Source of the DNA: Pseudomonas putida
GTDB lineage: Bacteria > Pseudomonadota > Gammaproteobacteria > Pseudomonadales > Pseudomonadaceae
DNA length: 64,000 nucleotides
Assembly (NCBI RefSeq): GCF_001636055.1
Contig: NZ_CP011789.1
Coordinates: 2,108,001-2,172,000, forward strand
Direction: 5' to 3'
Part shown: positions 1 through 8,141 of the stretch, one piece after another
Layout: every line of letters begins with the position of its first letter
How positions within the stretch are numbered: position 1 is the first letter of the stretch
The notes under the pieces: generated by a model
Told to the model about the DNA's origin: nothing
What the model saw: only the letters and a program-made list of their open reading frames with translations
Database searches by the model: none
Program-made: the position numbers and the translations under genes

Positions 1-324
1 GTGCATGCTGACCTGCACTGCGGCGGTCGGCACCCGGCGCCAGGGAAGGCGTACCAGGCTGGCGTCCAGGGGGTAGGCGCGGCAGTCGATGTCACCGACA
101 TCCCAGACCAGGCCCGAATTTTCCACATCGTCGCCATTGAGGGTCAGGCCAAGGATGGTGCTGGGCAGCGGCCGGCCGCTTTCATACACCGCCATCAGCT
201 CGTCACGGTGCAGCAGCTTGCCGCGCGGCACGCCGTTGGCGTCGAGGATGAACAGTTCGATCAGGTCGATGTCGGGGTTTTCGGCCAGGAAACGGCGGGC
301 TTGCTCGGGGTTGGCAAAGTGCAT
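1..324 (-). CDS. Glutamine synthetase family protein (gamma-glutamylpolyamine synthetase-like), N-terminal part
   Basis: The reverse strand reads from an ATG at 324 without a stop to the window edge, giving the first 108 codons. The peptide begins MHFANPEQARRFL and contains the stretches DLIELFILDANGVPRGK and GLVWDVGDIDCRAYP. These are typical of the N-terminal beta-grasp domain of glutamine synthetase relatives of the PuuA/SpuI class, which join glutamate to putrescine or other amines for polyamine catabolism in the cytoplasm. The catalytic domain lies outside the window, so substrate cannot be judged. No strong Shine-Dalgarno is visible before the ATG; a stem-loop sits just upstream. A true glutamine synthetase GlnA is unlikely because the N-terminus differs. 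Confidence 0.8.
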   Translation of the reverse strand, partial: MHFANPEQARRFLAENPDIDLIELFILDANGVPRGKLLHRDELMAVYESGRPLPSTILGLTLNGDDVENSGLVWDVGDIDCRAYPLDASLVRLPWRRVPTAAVQVSMH

Positions 325-780
325 GGGGGCTCGCTCGCGCCCCTGTCGTTCAGGGGCGCACAAGACCACCGCGGGTTGGCGCGGTGCGTCGGACGGATTC
401 AGGCAGCCGCAGGGCTGCGGTAGGCGTCAATGGACAGCGAGCGAGGTATCCGGCGGGCGAGCATGGCGGCAGTGCCACAGGGCCCAGAAGGCGAGGATAA
501 CGTGGACCAGCGGATTTTCACCGGCGCGGGCCCTGACCTTCGGCAGCGAAGGGCGTGACAGCGGGGGCGCGGTGATCGGGTCGGGAATCATGCCCTGGAT
601 ACTCACATGGTGGATAAGGTTGATTAAAGCAGTGAATGGCGACGTTCACTCCAGAAGTGGCTAAACATTTGCGCCGCTTGGTGATTGGGTTTCGGAGTAG
701 TCCTACGAGATGTTCAGACCGTAATGGATAGGGGGCCACAGTCCAGCAGCCTGATGCTGATCATTTAATCCGGGGTAGTG
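325..780. other. Intergenic region without a supported gene
   Basis: The 456 bases between the glutamine-synthetase-like gene and the small membrane protein hold the stem-loop at 337-359 and a smaller one at 408-421 (CCGCA/TGCGG). Open frames on both strands have arginine/proline-rich shadow-like composition and no convincing start. The promoter of the leftward gene should lie here, but I cannot place it. A sigma-54-like match at 658-673 is too weak to call. Confidence 0.5.
337..359 (-). promoter_or_regulatory. Perfect stem-loop in the leader of the glutamine-synthetase-like gene
   Basis: GCGCCCCTG (337-345) and CAGGGGCGC (351-359) form a perfect 9-bp stem with a 5-nt loop, ending 12 bases before the ATG at 324. 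It has no T-run, so it is not a standard terminator. It could modulate ribosome access or mRNA stability; that role is inference. Confidence 0.45.
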
Positions 781-1029
781 ATGGCTGACGTCTTTGCAAT
801 TGGCTTCATCTGCATGCTCGCGGTAGGCGTCGACTGGCTATTCCGGTCTAGCAGGCTCCGAGTGTTCATGTATCTGGTTTTCATGGCAGCAGCGATTACG
901 AGTTGCGCGAAACTGGGTGAGCACGAAAACCTGTTGCTCGACGGTTTGGTCTGGACCGTCTTTTTCACAGTGGCTGGCACACGACTGCTGTTCAAGCGTT
1001 CGCGGTATTTCGAACGGGATCGGGGCTGA
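781..1029 (+). CDS. Hypothetical small membrane protein
   Basis: An 82-residue frame starts at ATG 781 behind a GGGG-type ribosome site at about 770-774; an in-frame GTG lies one codon earlier. The protein has three hydrophobic stretches (about residues 4-20, 29-43 and 53-68) and a basic C-terminal tail, as expected of an inner-membrane protein with positive-inside topology. I recognise no family or motif. It stands alone between a leftward gene and hrpA, with a REP element after it. It might be strain-specific; the hydrophobic pattern and ribosome site are the only arguments that it is real. Confidence 0.5.
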   Translation: MADVFAIGFICMLAVGVDWLFRSSRLRVFMYLVFMAAAITSCAKLGEHENLLLDGLVWTVFFTVAGTRLLFKRSRYFERDRG

Positions 1030-1064
1030 TCGGAAATTGCCGGGGTGCACGCTCGCGTAGGGGG

Positions 1065-1112
1065 TAACTGTCTTGTTCAAAATCTGATAGCCAGCTCAGT
1101 CCTTGTGGGAGC
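1065..1112 (-). repeat. REP-linked dispersed repeat, copy 1
   Basis: Read on the minus strand this carries the sequence family with core GATTTTGAACAAGACAG joined to a REP element. Related copies lie at 16972-17023, 51941-51984, 51982-52033 and 54583-54639. The copies share a GGG[A/C]TGRGCTGR start, a CTTTAGATTTTGA-like middle and a GACAGYTG end. Confidence 0.6.
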
Positions 1113-1135
1113 GGGCTTGCCCGCGAAGAGGCCGG
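1104..1135. repeat. REP element
   Basis: A single P. putida-type REP with the GTGGGAGCGGGCTTGCCCGC core and a 3' GAAGAGGCC tail, between the small membrane gene and hrpA. Confidence 0.8.
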
Positions 1136-1232
1136 TACAGGCAGCAGAGAACCGGTAAATCTGCGACAATCGCGCATCCTCAAGAATGCCGATCATGCAA
1201 AAGCAGGCTCACCTGCATCATCAGAAAGCCCC

Positions 1233-4200
1233 ATGACTGACCACGCCATCGACAAACTGCTGCAAAACCTCGACCACGCCATGATCGCCGACCGCCATCG
1301 CCTGCGGCGGCAACTGCACGAGCTGCGCAAGCGCCCCGACGAGGGCAAGCTGGCGCAGTGGGTGGAGAAGGTCCAGGCGTCCTGCGCCCAGGTCACCGCG
1401 CGCCAGCAGAGCGTGCCGAGCATCCGCTACGACGACAGCCTGCCCATCGCCGCCAAGCGCGACGAGATCAAGAAAGCCCTGGCCGAGCACCAGGTGCTGG
1501 TGATCGCCGGCGAAACCGGTTCGGGCAAGACCACCCAGTTGCCGAAGATCTGCCTGGAACTGGGCCGCGGCAGTCATGGCCTGATCGCCCATACCCAGCC
1601 ACGCCGGATCGCCGCGCGCAGCGTGGCGGCGCGGGTTGCCGAAGAGCTCGGCACACCCCTTGGGGCGCTGGTCGGTTACCAGGTGCGCTTCGAGGACCAG
1701 AGCGACTCCAACACCCTGGTCAAGCTGATGACCGACGGTATCCTGCTGGCCGAAACCCAGCACGACCGCTTCCTCGAACGCTACGACACGATCATCGTCG
1801 ACGAAGCCCACGAGCGCAGCCTGAACATCGATTTCCTGCTCGGCTACCTCAAGACCCTGCTGCACCGGCGCCCCGACCTCAAGCTGATCATCACCTCGGC
1901 GACCATCGACCTGGAGCGTTTCTCCAAGCACTTCGATGGCGCGCCGATCATCGAGGTGTCCGGCCGTACCTACCCGGTGGACACCTGGTACCGCCCGCTC
2001 ACCAGCGAGCAGGACGAGGAGGGCAACCAGGTCGAGGACGACCTCACGGTCGACCAGGCGATCCTCGCCACGCTGGATGAAATCGCCCAGCACGAACGCA
2101 GCCAGGGCAAGGGCCCGGGCGATGTGCTGGTGTTCCTGCCCGGCGAGCGAGAGATTCGCGATGCCGCCGAGATCCTGCGCAAGGCGCAGCTGCGCCACAC
2201 CGAGATCCTGCCGTTGTACGCGCGCCTGACCCCGGCCGAGCAGCAGAAAATCTTCCAGTCCCACAGTGGCCGACGCGTGGTGCTGGCGACCAACGTTGCC
2301 GAAACCTCGCTGACCGTGCCGGGCATCCGCTACGTGATCGACAGCGGTACCGCGCGCATCAGCCGCTACAGCTACCGCGCCAAGGTCCAGCGCCTGCCCA
2401 TCGAGGCGGTGTCGCAGGCCAGCGCCAACCAGCGTAAAGGCCGTTGCGGGCGGGTCGAGCCGGGTATCTGCATCCGCCTCTACAGCGAGGACGATTTCAA
2501 CGGCCGCCCGGCCTTCACCGACCCCGAGATCCTGCGCACCAACCTGGCGGCGGTGATCCTGCAGATGCTGCACCTGCGCCTGGGCGAGATCGACGCGTTT
2601 CCGTTCATCGAGCCGCCGGATGGCAAGGCCATCAGCGACGGCTTCAACCTGTTGCAGGAGCTCTCGGCGGTCAACCGCGAGAACCAGCTCACGCCGCTGG
2701 GCCGCCAGTTGGCGCGCCTGCCGATCGACCCGCGGTTGGGCCGCATGTTGCTCGAAGGTGCCCGCCAGGGCAGCCTGCAGGAAGTGCTGATCGTCGCCAG
2801 TGCGCTGTCGGTACAAGACCCGCGCGAGCGTCCGCCGGAGCGCCAGCAGGCCGCTGACCAGGCGCACGCGCAGTGGAAAGATGTCGATTCGGACTTCGCC
2901 GCGCTGGTCAACCTGTGGCGCGGCTTCGAGGAGCAGCGCCAGGCGCTGACCGCCAATCCGCTGCGCAACTGGTGCCGCAAGAACTTCCTCAGCTACCTGC
3001 GCCTGCGCGAGTGGCGTGATGCGCATCGCCAGCTGTCGCTGATCTGCCGTGACCTGCAGTTGGCGGTGAACAAGGATGCCTCCGATTACCAGCGCATGCA
3101 CAAGGCGATCCTCAGCGGTCTGCTCAGCCAGATCGGCCACAAGACCGAAGAGGGTGATTACCAGGGCGCGCGCCAGCGACGCTTCTGGGTGCACCCTTCG
3201 TCCGGCATCGGCCGCAAGCGCCCGCAGTGGGTGATGGCGGCCGAGCTGGTGGAAACCACCAAGCTGTATGCGCGCATGGTCGCCAAGATCGAGCCGGACT
3301 GGATCGAGCCGCTGGCCGGGCACCTGATCAAGAAGAACCATTTCGAGCCGCACTGGGAGAAGAAGCGCGGGCAGGTGGTCGCCTATGAACAGATCACGCT
3401 GTATGGGTTGATCCTGGTCGGTCGACGCCCGGTGCACTTCGGTCCGATCGATCCGGTGACCTCGCGCGAGCTGTTCATCCGCGAGGGGCTGGTCGGTGGC
3501 GAGATCCAGTCCAGGGCCAAGTGCCTGTCGGCCAACAAGCGCCTGCTCGAGCAGCTCGATGAGCTGGAAGCCAAGGCCCGCCGTCGTGACATCCTGGCCG
3601 ACGAAGAGACGCTGTACGCCTTCTACGAGGCGCGCCTGCCGGAAGAGATCCACCAGACCGCGACCTTCGACAGCTGGTATCGGATGAACAGCCAGAAGGA
3701 CGCCAACCTGCTGATCATGCGCGAAGAGGACGTGCTCGCCCGCGAGGCCAGCGAAGTCACCGCCGCGCAGTACCCGGACCACCTGCAGGTGGGCGACCTG
3801 CGCCTGCCGTTGAGCTATCACTTCGAACCCAATCACCCGCGCGACGGTGTCACCGTCCGGGTGCCGGCGCCCTTGTTGCCGAACCTGCCGGGCGAACGCC
3901 TGGAGTGGCTGGTGCCGGGGCTGCTGGAGGCCAAGTGCGTGGCCCTGGTGCGCAATCTGCCCAAGGCCTTGCGCAAGAATTTCGTGCCGGTGCCGGACTT
4001 CGTCAAGGCGGCGTTGTCGCGCATGACCTTCGGCCAGGGCGCCTTGCCGCAGGCCCTGGGCCAGGAACTGCTGCGCATGACCGGGGCGCGCGTCTCGGAC
4101 GAGGCGTGGGCCGAATCGGCGGGGCAGGTCGAAGGACACCTGCGCATGAACATCGAAGTGGTCGATGGCCAGGGCAAGTTCCTCGGCGAAGGCCGCGACC

Positions 4201-5138
4201 TGGCCGAGCTGACCGCGCGCTTCGCCGCTGCCAGCCAGGCCGCGCTGGCGTTGCCACGTAGCGAGAAAACCGAACAGCCGGTGCAGGCCAAGGCCTTCGC
4301 CCAGGTGGCGCAGACTGCCCAGCAGAAGATCGCCGGCCTTTCGCTGACGGTGTATCCGGCACTGGTGGAAGACAACGGCGCGGTGCGCGAGGGGCGTTTC
4401 TCGACCCAGGCCGAAGCCGAATTCCAGCACCGGCGCGCGCTGCAGCGCCTGTTGCTGCAACAGCTGGCCGAGCCTGCCAAGTTCCTGCGCGGCAAGCTGC
4501 CGGGGCTGACCGAGCTGGGGCTGCTGTACCGCGAGCTGGGCCGGGTCGAGTCGCTGGTCGAGGATATCTTGCTGGCCAGCCTCGACAGCTGTGTGCTCGA
4601 AGGCGAGACGCCACTGCCGCGCGACGGCGCCGCGCTGGCCTCGCTCGCCGAACGCAAGCGTGGCGACTGGGCCGAGCATGCCGAGCGGCTGGCGCGCCAG
4701 ACCCTGGAAGTGCTCAAGCTGTGGCATGGCCTGCAGAAGCGCTTCAAGGGCAAGATCGACCTGAGCCAGGCGGTGGCACTGAACGATATCAAGCAGCAAC
4801 TGGGCAACCTGGTGTACCCAGGCTTCGTGCGCGAGACGCCGGCGCAGTGGTTCAAGGAACTGCCGCGCTATCTGAAGGCCATCGAGCTGCGCCTGGAGAA
4901 GCTGGGCTCGCAGGTACAGAAGGACCGGGTCTGGAGCGGCGAGCTGGGCAACCTGTGGACGCAGTACAAGACCCGCGCCGACAAGCATGCCCAGGAGGGC
5001 AAGCGTGACGCCGAACTGACCCTGTATCGCTGGTTGCTGGAGGAATACCGGGTGTCGCTGTTCGCGCAGCAGCTGGGGACGAAAGTGGCGGTTTCCGATA
5101 AGCGATTGAGCAAGCAGTGGAGTTTGGTGGAAGCCTAA
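1233..5138 (+). CDS. hrpA: ATP-dependent RNA helicase HrpA
   Basis: This 1301-residue protein is a full-length DEAH-box helicase of the bacterial HrpA type, a cytoplasmic ATPase that acts on structured RNA or mRNP and, in E. coli, on stalled ribosomes. Walker A GETGSGKT is at residues 93-100, the DEAH box at 190-193 and the SAT motif at 222-224. Further on come VLVFLPGEREI, ATNVAETSLTVPG and QRKGRCGR, the helicase motifs of the second RecA domain. The remainder matches the long HrpA C-terminal region (helicase-associated, OB-fold and DUF3418-like parts). Length is as expected (about 1300). The ATG at 1233 is the first good start; its ribosome site is weak. The gene is monocistronic, flanked by REPs. 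Confidence 0.97.
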   Translation: MTDHAIDKLLQNLDHAMIADRHRLRRQLHELRKRPDEGKLAQWVEKVQASCAQVTARQQSVPSIRYDDSLPIAAKRDEIKKALAEHQVLVIAGETGSGKTTQLPKICLELGRGSHGLIAHTQPRRIAARSVAARVAEELGTPLGALVGYQVRFEDQSDSNTLVKLMTDGILLAETQHDRFLERYDTIIVDEAHERSLNIDFLLGYLKTLLHRRPDLKLIITSATIDLERFSKHFDGAPIIEVSGRTYPVDTWYRPLTSEQDEEGNQVEDDLTVDQAILATLDEIAQHERSQGKGPGDVLVFLPGEREIRDAAEILRKAQLRHTEILPLYARLTPAEQQKIFQSHSGRRVVLATNVAETSLTVPGIRYVIDSGTARISRYSYRAKVQRLPIEAVSQASANQRKGRCGRVEPGICIRLYSEDDFNGRPAFTDPEILRTNLAAVILQMLHLRLGEIDAFPFIEPPDGKAISDGFNLLQELSAVNRENQLTPLGRQLARLPIDPRLGRMLLEGARQGSLQEVLIVASALSVQDPRERPPERQQAADQAHAQWKDVDSDFAALVNLWRGFEEQRQALTANPLRNWCRKNFLSYLRLREWRDAHRQLSLICRDLQLAVNKDASDYQRMHKAILSGLLSQIGHKTEEGDYQGARQRRFWVHPSSGIGRKRPQWVMAAELVETTKLYARMVAKIEPDWIEPLAGHLIKKNHFEPHWEKKRGQVVAYEQITLYGLILVGRRPVHFGPIDPVTSRELFIREGLVGGEIQSRAKCLSANKRLLEQLDELEAKARRRDILADEETLYAFYEARLPEEIHQTATFDSWYRMNSQKDANLLIMREEDVLAREASEVTAAQYPDHLQVGDLRLPLSYHFEPNHPRDGVTVRVPAPLLPNLPGERLEWLVPGLLEAKCVALVRNLPKALRKNFVPVPDFVKAALSRMTFGQGALPQALGQELLRMTGARVSDEAWAESAGQVEGHLRMNIEVVDGQGKFLGEGRDLAELTARFAAASQAALALPRSEKTEQPVQAKAFAQVAQTAQQKIAGLSLTVYPALVEDNGAVREGRFSTQAEAEFQHRRALQRLLLQQLAEPAKFLRGKLPGLTELGLLYRELGRVESLVEDILLASLDSCVLEGETPLPRDGAALASLAERKRGDWAEHAERLARQTLEVLKLWHGLQKRFKGKIDLSQAVALNDIKQQLGNLVYPGFVRETPAQWFKELPRYLKAIELRLEKLGSQVQKDRVWSGELGNLWTQYKTRADKHAQEGKRDAELTLYRWLLEEYRVSLFAQQLGTKVAVSDKRLSKQWSLVEA

Positions 5139-5170
5139 ATTCCCTGAGTTGTGGCAATATTGGTGCAATT

Positions 5171-5216
5171 TGGGCCGCGTTGCGGCCCATCGCGGGACAA
5201 GCCCGCTCCTACAGGC
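5171..5216. repeat. REP element
   Basis: GGGCCGC...GCGGCCC followed by a CGCGGGACAAGCCCGCTCCTACAG-type REP, immediately after hrpA. Confidence 0.7.
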
Positions 5217-5249
5217 GATCGAGGCGAATCCCGCTTCATTATTTCAAAT

Positions 5250-5265
5250 TGGCACTAAAGTGCCA
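5250..5265. promoter_or_regulatory. Perfect palindrome upstream of the KAS III-like gene
   Basis: TGGCAC-TAAA-GTGCCA lies in the AT-richer gap 61 bases before the GTG start at 5326. The symmetry suggests an operator for a dimeric regulator. It does not match the PsrA consensus as I know it. Binding protein unknown. Confidence 0.45.
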
Positions 5266-5325
5266 TTAACCACAGAATCCCGGCCAACGCCCGCCAGGCG
5301 CAGGCCACAGACCAGAGGAACGACC

Positions 5326-6447
5326 GTGCACAACGTCGTGATCAGCGGCACCGGCCTGTATACCCCGGCCCAGAGCATCTCCAACGAAGAACTGGTGGAA
5401 TCCTTCAACACCTGGTCGCAACAGTTCAACACAGACAACGCCGCCGCCATCGAGCGTGGCGAGGTCGAAGCGGCGCCGCTGTCCGACGCGGCGTTCATCG
5501 AGAAGGCATCAGGCATCAAGAGCCGCTTCGTCATGGACAAGGCCGGCATCCTCGACCCGCAGCGCATGAAGCCACGCCTGCCGGAGCGCTCCAATGACGA
5601 GTACTCCATTCTTTGCGAAATGGCCGTGGCTGCAGCCCGCCAGGCGCTGGAGCGCGCCGGTCGTACCGCTGCCGACGTCGATGGGGTGATCGTCGCCTGT
5701 TCCAACCTGCAGCGCGCCTATCCTGCGATCGCCATCGAGGTACAGCAGGCCTTGGGCATCCAGGGCTTCGGCTTCGACATGAACGTGGCCTGCTCCTCGG
5801 CCACCTTCGGCATCCAGAACGCCGCCAACAGCATCCAGCTCGGCCAGGCCCGGGCGATCCTGATGGTCAACCCGGAGATCTGCACCGGCCACCTGAACTT
5901 CCGTGACCGCGACAGCCACTTCATCTTTGGTGATGCCGCCACTGCCGTGTTGCTCGAGCGCGCCGACCAGGCCACATCGAAGCATCAGTTCGACATCGTC
6001 AGCACCAAGCTGCTGACCTCGTTCTCCAACAATATCCGCAACAACTTCGGCTTCCTCAACCGTGCGGCGGAGGAGGGTGAAGGCACCCGCGACAAGCTGT
6101 TCGTGCAGGAAGGACGCAAGGTGTTCAAGGAAGTCTGCCCGATGGTCGCCGAGCTGATCGGCAAGCACCTGGCCGAGAACGACCTGCAGCCGTCCGACGT
6201 CAAGCGCTTCTGGCTGCACCAGGCCAACCTGAGCATGAACCACCTGATCGTCAAGAAGCTGCTGGGACGTGAGGTGAGCGAGCAGGAGGCACCGGTGATT
6301 CTCGACCGTTATGCCAACACCAGTTCGGCCGGCTCGGTGATTGCCTTCCACCTGTACCAGGATGACCTGGAGCAAGGGTCGGTGGCGGTGCTGAGCTCGT
6401 TCGGGGCGGGGTATTCGATTGGCAGTGTGATTCTGCGCAAGCGCTGA
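5326..6447 (+). CDS. Beta-ketoacyl-ACP synthase III-like enzyme (PA3286-type)
   Basis: The 373-residue protein is a thiolase-fold condensing enzyme of the KAS III group. The Cys-His-Asn triad is visible as C156 (in VACSSATF), H298 (in LHQANLS) and N331 (in YANTSSAGS), and the C-terminal GAGYSIGS loop is present. Members condense an acyl-CoA with malonyl-ACP. The P. aeruginosa relative PA3286, which I recall as closest, accepts octanoyl-CoA and links beta-oxidation to fatty acid synthesis. It is longer than E. coli FabH (317 aa), as this subgroup is. I chose GTG 5326 because an AGAGGAA ribosome site sits just before it and homology begins at MHNVVISGTGLYTP; the open frame upstream is untypical. 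A palindrome precedes the gene. Confidence 0.9.
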   Translation: MHNVVISGTGLYTPAQSISNEELVESFNTWSQQFNTDNAAAIERGEVEAAPLSDAAFIEKASGIKSRFVMDKAGILDPQRMKPRLPERSNDEYSILCEMAVAAARQALERAGRTAADVDGVIVACSNLQRAYPAIAIEVQQALGIQGFGFDMNVACSSATFGIQNAANSIQLGQARAILMVNPEICTGHLNFRDRDSHFIFGDAATAVLLERADQATSKHQFDIVSTKLLTSFSNNIRNNFGFLNRAAEEGEGTRDKLFVQEGRKVFKEVCPMVAELIGKHLAENDLQPSDVKRFWLHQANLSMNHLIVKKLLGREVSEQEAPVILDRYANTSSAGSVIAFHLYQDDLEQGSVAVLSSFGAGYSIGSVILRKR

Positions 6448-6456
6448 TAACGGCTG

Positions 6457-6550
6457 CGGCCTTTTCGCGGGCAAGCCCGCTCCCACAGGTACTGCTGCCC
6501 TTAAGGGCTGTCGTATATCTGTGGGAGCGGGCTTGCCCGCGAAAAGGCCT
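6457..6550. repeat. REPIN (inverted REP pair)
   Basis: Two REP sequences (6459-6490 and 6519-6550) face each other with about 30 bases between. They share CCTTTTCGCGGGCAAGCCCG and its complement, and sit between the convergent KAS III and porin genes. Confidence 0.85.
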
Positions 6551-6566
6551 GTGTATTGTCAGCAGC

Positions 6567-6609
6567 CGAAAAAAGCGGGAAGCGCCGGATGGGGTCGGCA
6601 CTTCCCGCT
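6567..6609 (-). terminator. Rho-independent terminator of the porin gene
   Basis: AGCGGGAAG (6574-6582) pairs with CTTCCCGCT (6601-6609). Read leftward the stem is followed by a T-run (complement of CGAAAAAA at 6567-6574). It lies 24 bases after the porin stop codon. Confidence 0.85.
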
Positions 6610-6632
6610 GAGCTACGCAGGGGAGCGTTCTT

Positions 6633-7877
6633 TTAGAACTTGGCTTCCAGGTCGACCTGCAGGGTGTCGACGTCCGCGTCGGTGTTCGGCAGCTGCGAAC
6701 GGTCGGTCTTGGCCATCAGGTAAGCCGCGCCGACAGCGAAGTTCTTGTCGATTTCGTAACCGACCTTGAACTTGTGACCACGATTACCGGTGAAGCCGTT
6801 GCCGAAGTCGGAGTCGGTGAAGGCGCTGACCACAGCGTTGCGCTGTACGTCGCGGTAGTTGTAGTCCAGGCTCCAGGCGCCGAGCTTGGTCTTCACACCC
6901 GCCAGCCAGGCCTTGTCTTCGCCGTCGGTGCTGTCGGTGTTCTTCACGTACTGACCGTAGGCGGCCAGCGGGATGGCGAAGCCGGTGAAGTCGATCTGAC
7001 CGAAGCCTTCCACCAGGTTGAACTCGGTGGTGGTGTTGCCGAACTGACGCAGAGCGGCAGATTCCTTGTCGTTGTCGTAGCCGTAGATGCTGCCGCCAAC
7101 GGTGACCTTGAGGGTATCAGCCGGTGCGAAGCGAGCACCCAACTGGCCGTGGTACAGCTGGGCGTCGTGCTTGAACTGCACGCCGTCGCCGTCGACGTTG
7201 TCCTTGAGGGTGTACTGACCGGCGCTACCGAACAGCTCGGCGCCGCCCAGGTTGGTCTTGTAGGTGACAGCCACACCTTCAGGGTTCAGGTCGCTATCCC
7301 AGATGATGTCGCCCATGCTCACCCAAGGCTGCTGCATCTTGCCGCCGATCAGGTGCAGGTTCGGGATGGCGGTCGGGTGCCAGTCGAGGTAGGCCAGGTC
7401 GACCCACAGCGATTTCTTTTCGAAGTAGTTATCCAGGCTCTGGTTGGTCGAGCGGCCATCGGCGCTGCTGCCGGTGGCGATACGCACGCCAGCGTCGACC
7501 TGCGGGTTGATTTCGCTGTAGAAGCCGACGCGGGCACGGACGCGCTCGCGGTCCTGGTTGCCGCTGCCGCTGCGTGGGTTGTCGACGTTGACGTCTTCGT
7601 AACGCAGGCGCACGTCACCCTTGATCTGGGTCTTGGCGGCCCATGCCACTTTCTGTTCGAAGGAGCTCAGGCGCTCGGACTGTGCCTTCTGGTCGGCCTT
7701 TTCCTTGGTTTCTTTTGCCAGATCGGCCTGCAGTTCGCTGTACTGCGCCTGGTTGATCGAGCCGTTGGCGCGGAGCATTTCGAGCAGCTTGGCGTCGACT
7801 GCAGCACTGGCCGGGGCGCTCAGGGCCAGCATCATGCCGGTGAGGCTAACTCCGGTAAGTGTAGAAACAAGACGCAT
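6633..7877 (-). CDS. Putative outer-membrane porin (Porin_5-like)
   Basis: The 414-residue protein starts at ATG 7877 behind a strong AGGGAG site. Residues 1-26 form a signal peptide ending SAPASA-A. A short helical region rich in Lys, Glu and Gln (about 30-75) could form a coiled coil. The rest is made of alternating amphipathic strands (for example DVRLRYEDVNVD, VRARVGFYSEIN, FKVGYEIDKNFAVGAAY) and ends in the terminal phenylalanine of EAKF, the outer-membrane beta-barrel signature. It resembles the putative porins of Pseudomonas grouped as Porin_5. Substrate is unknown. It has its own terminator and a long leader, so it is probably monocistronic. The longer frame upstream of 7877 has no signal peptide and is rejected. 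Confidence 0.88.
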   Translation of the reverse strand: MRLVSTLTGVSLTGMMLALSAPASAAVDAKLLEMLRANGSINQAQYSELQADLAKETKEKADQKAQSERLSSFEQKVAWAAKTQIKGDVRLRYEDVNVDNPRSGSGNQDRERVRARVGFYSEINPQVDAGVRIATGSSADGRSTNQSLDNYFEKKSLWVDLAYLDWHPTAIPNLHLIGGKMQQPWVSMGDIIWDSDLNPEGVAVTYKTNLGGAELFGSAGQYTLKDNVDGDGVQFKHDAQLYHGQLGARFAPADTLKVTVGGSIYGYDNDKESAALRQFGNTTTEFNLVEGFGQIDFTGFAIPLAAYGQYVKNTDSTDGEDKAWLAGVKTKLGAWSLDYNYRDVQRNAVVSAFTDSDFGNGFTGNRGHKFKVGYEIDKNFAVGAAYLMAKTDRSQLPNTDADVDTLQVDLEAKF

Positions 7878-8141
7878 AAGGTTCTCCCTATTGGAAAAGT
7901 GTGGGGAGGCTTTTGTGCGCCCACCCCCAAGTTGGCATGTCTCCGGAAAAGGCCTGACTAGACAGGTTCTCGGCATCCGAAAAACAGGCGCAAGTATTGC
8001 GAGGGGGGATTACAGAATAATGTCTATTTAGTGGCACTGCTGTTAAGTAATTACTCACATGGTTATAAGAACAGTCATCGTCATTTGAGCGATCCGGCGC
8101 CTTTGGCGATACTGGCGACCTGTGTTCAGGGAGCCGACGTC

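Noticed and set aside
89..664. Forward 191-codon frame at the left edge
   Set aside because: Shadow of the reverse glutamine-synthetase-like gene, with Ser/Arg-rich shadow composition.
658..673. Sigma-54-type promoter TGGC-N8-TTGC
   Set aside because: GG/GC spacing is right, but the rest of the consensus is poor and nothing downstream suggests RpoN control.
1221..5168. 1315-codon reverse-strand open frame opposite hrpA
   Set aside because: Shadow of the high-G+C hrpA gene; the forward frame has all helicase motifs and the reverse one has none.
5149..5325. N-terminal extension of the KAS III-like protein
   Set aside because: The extra 59 residues lie over a REP element and a palindromic promoter region; a good ribosome site precedes GTG 5326.
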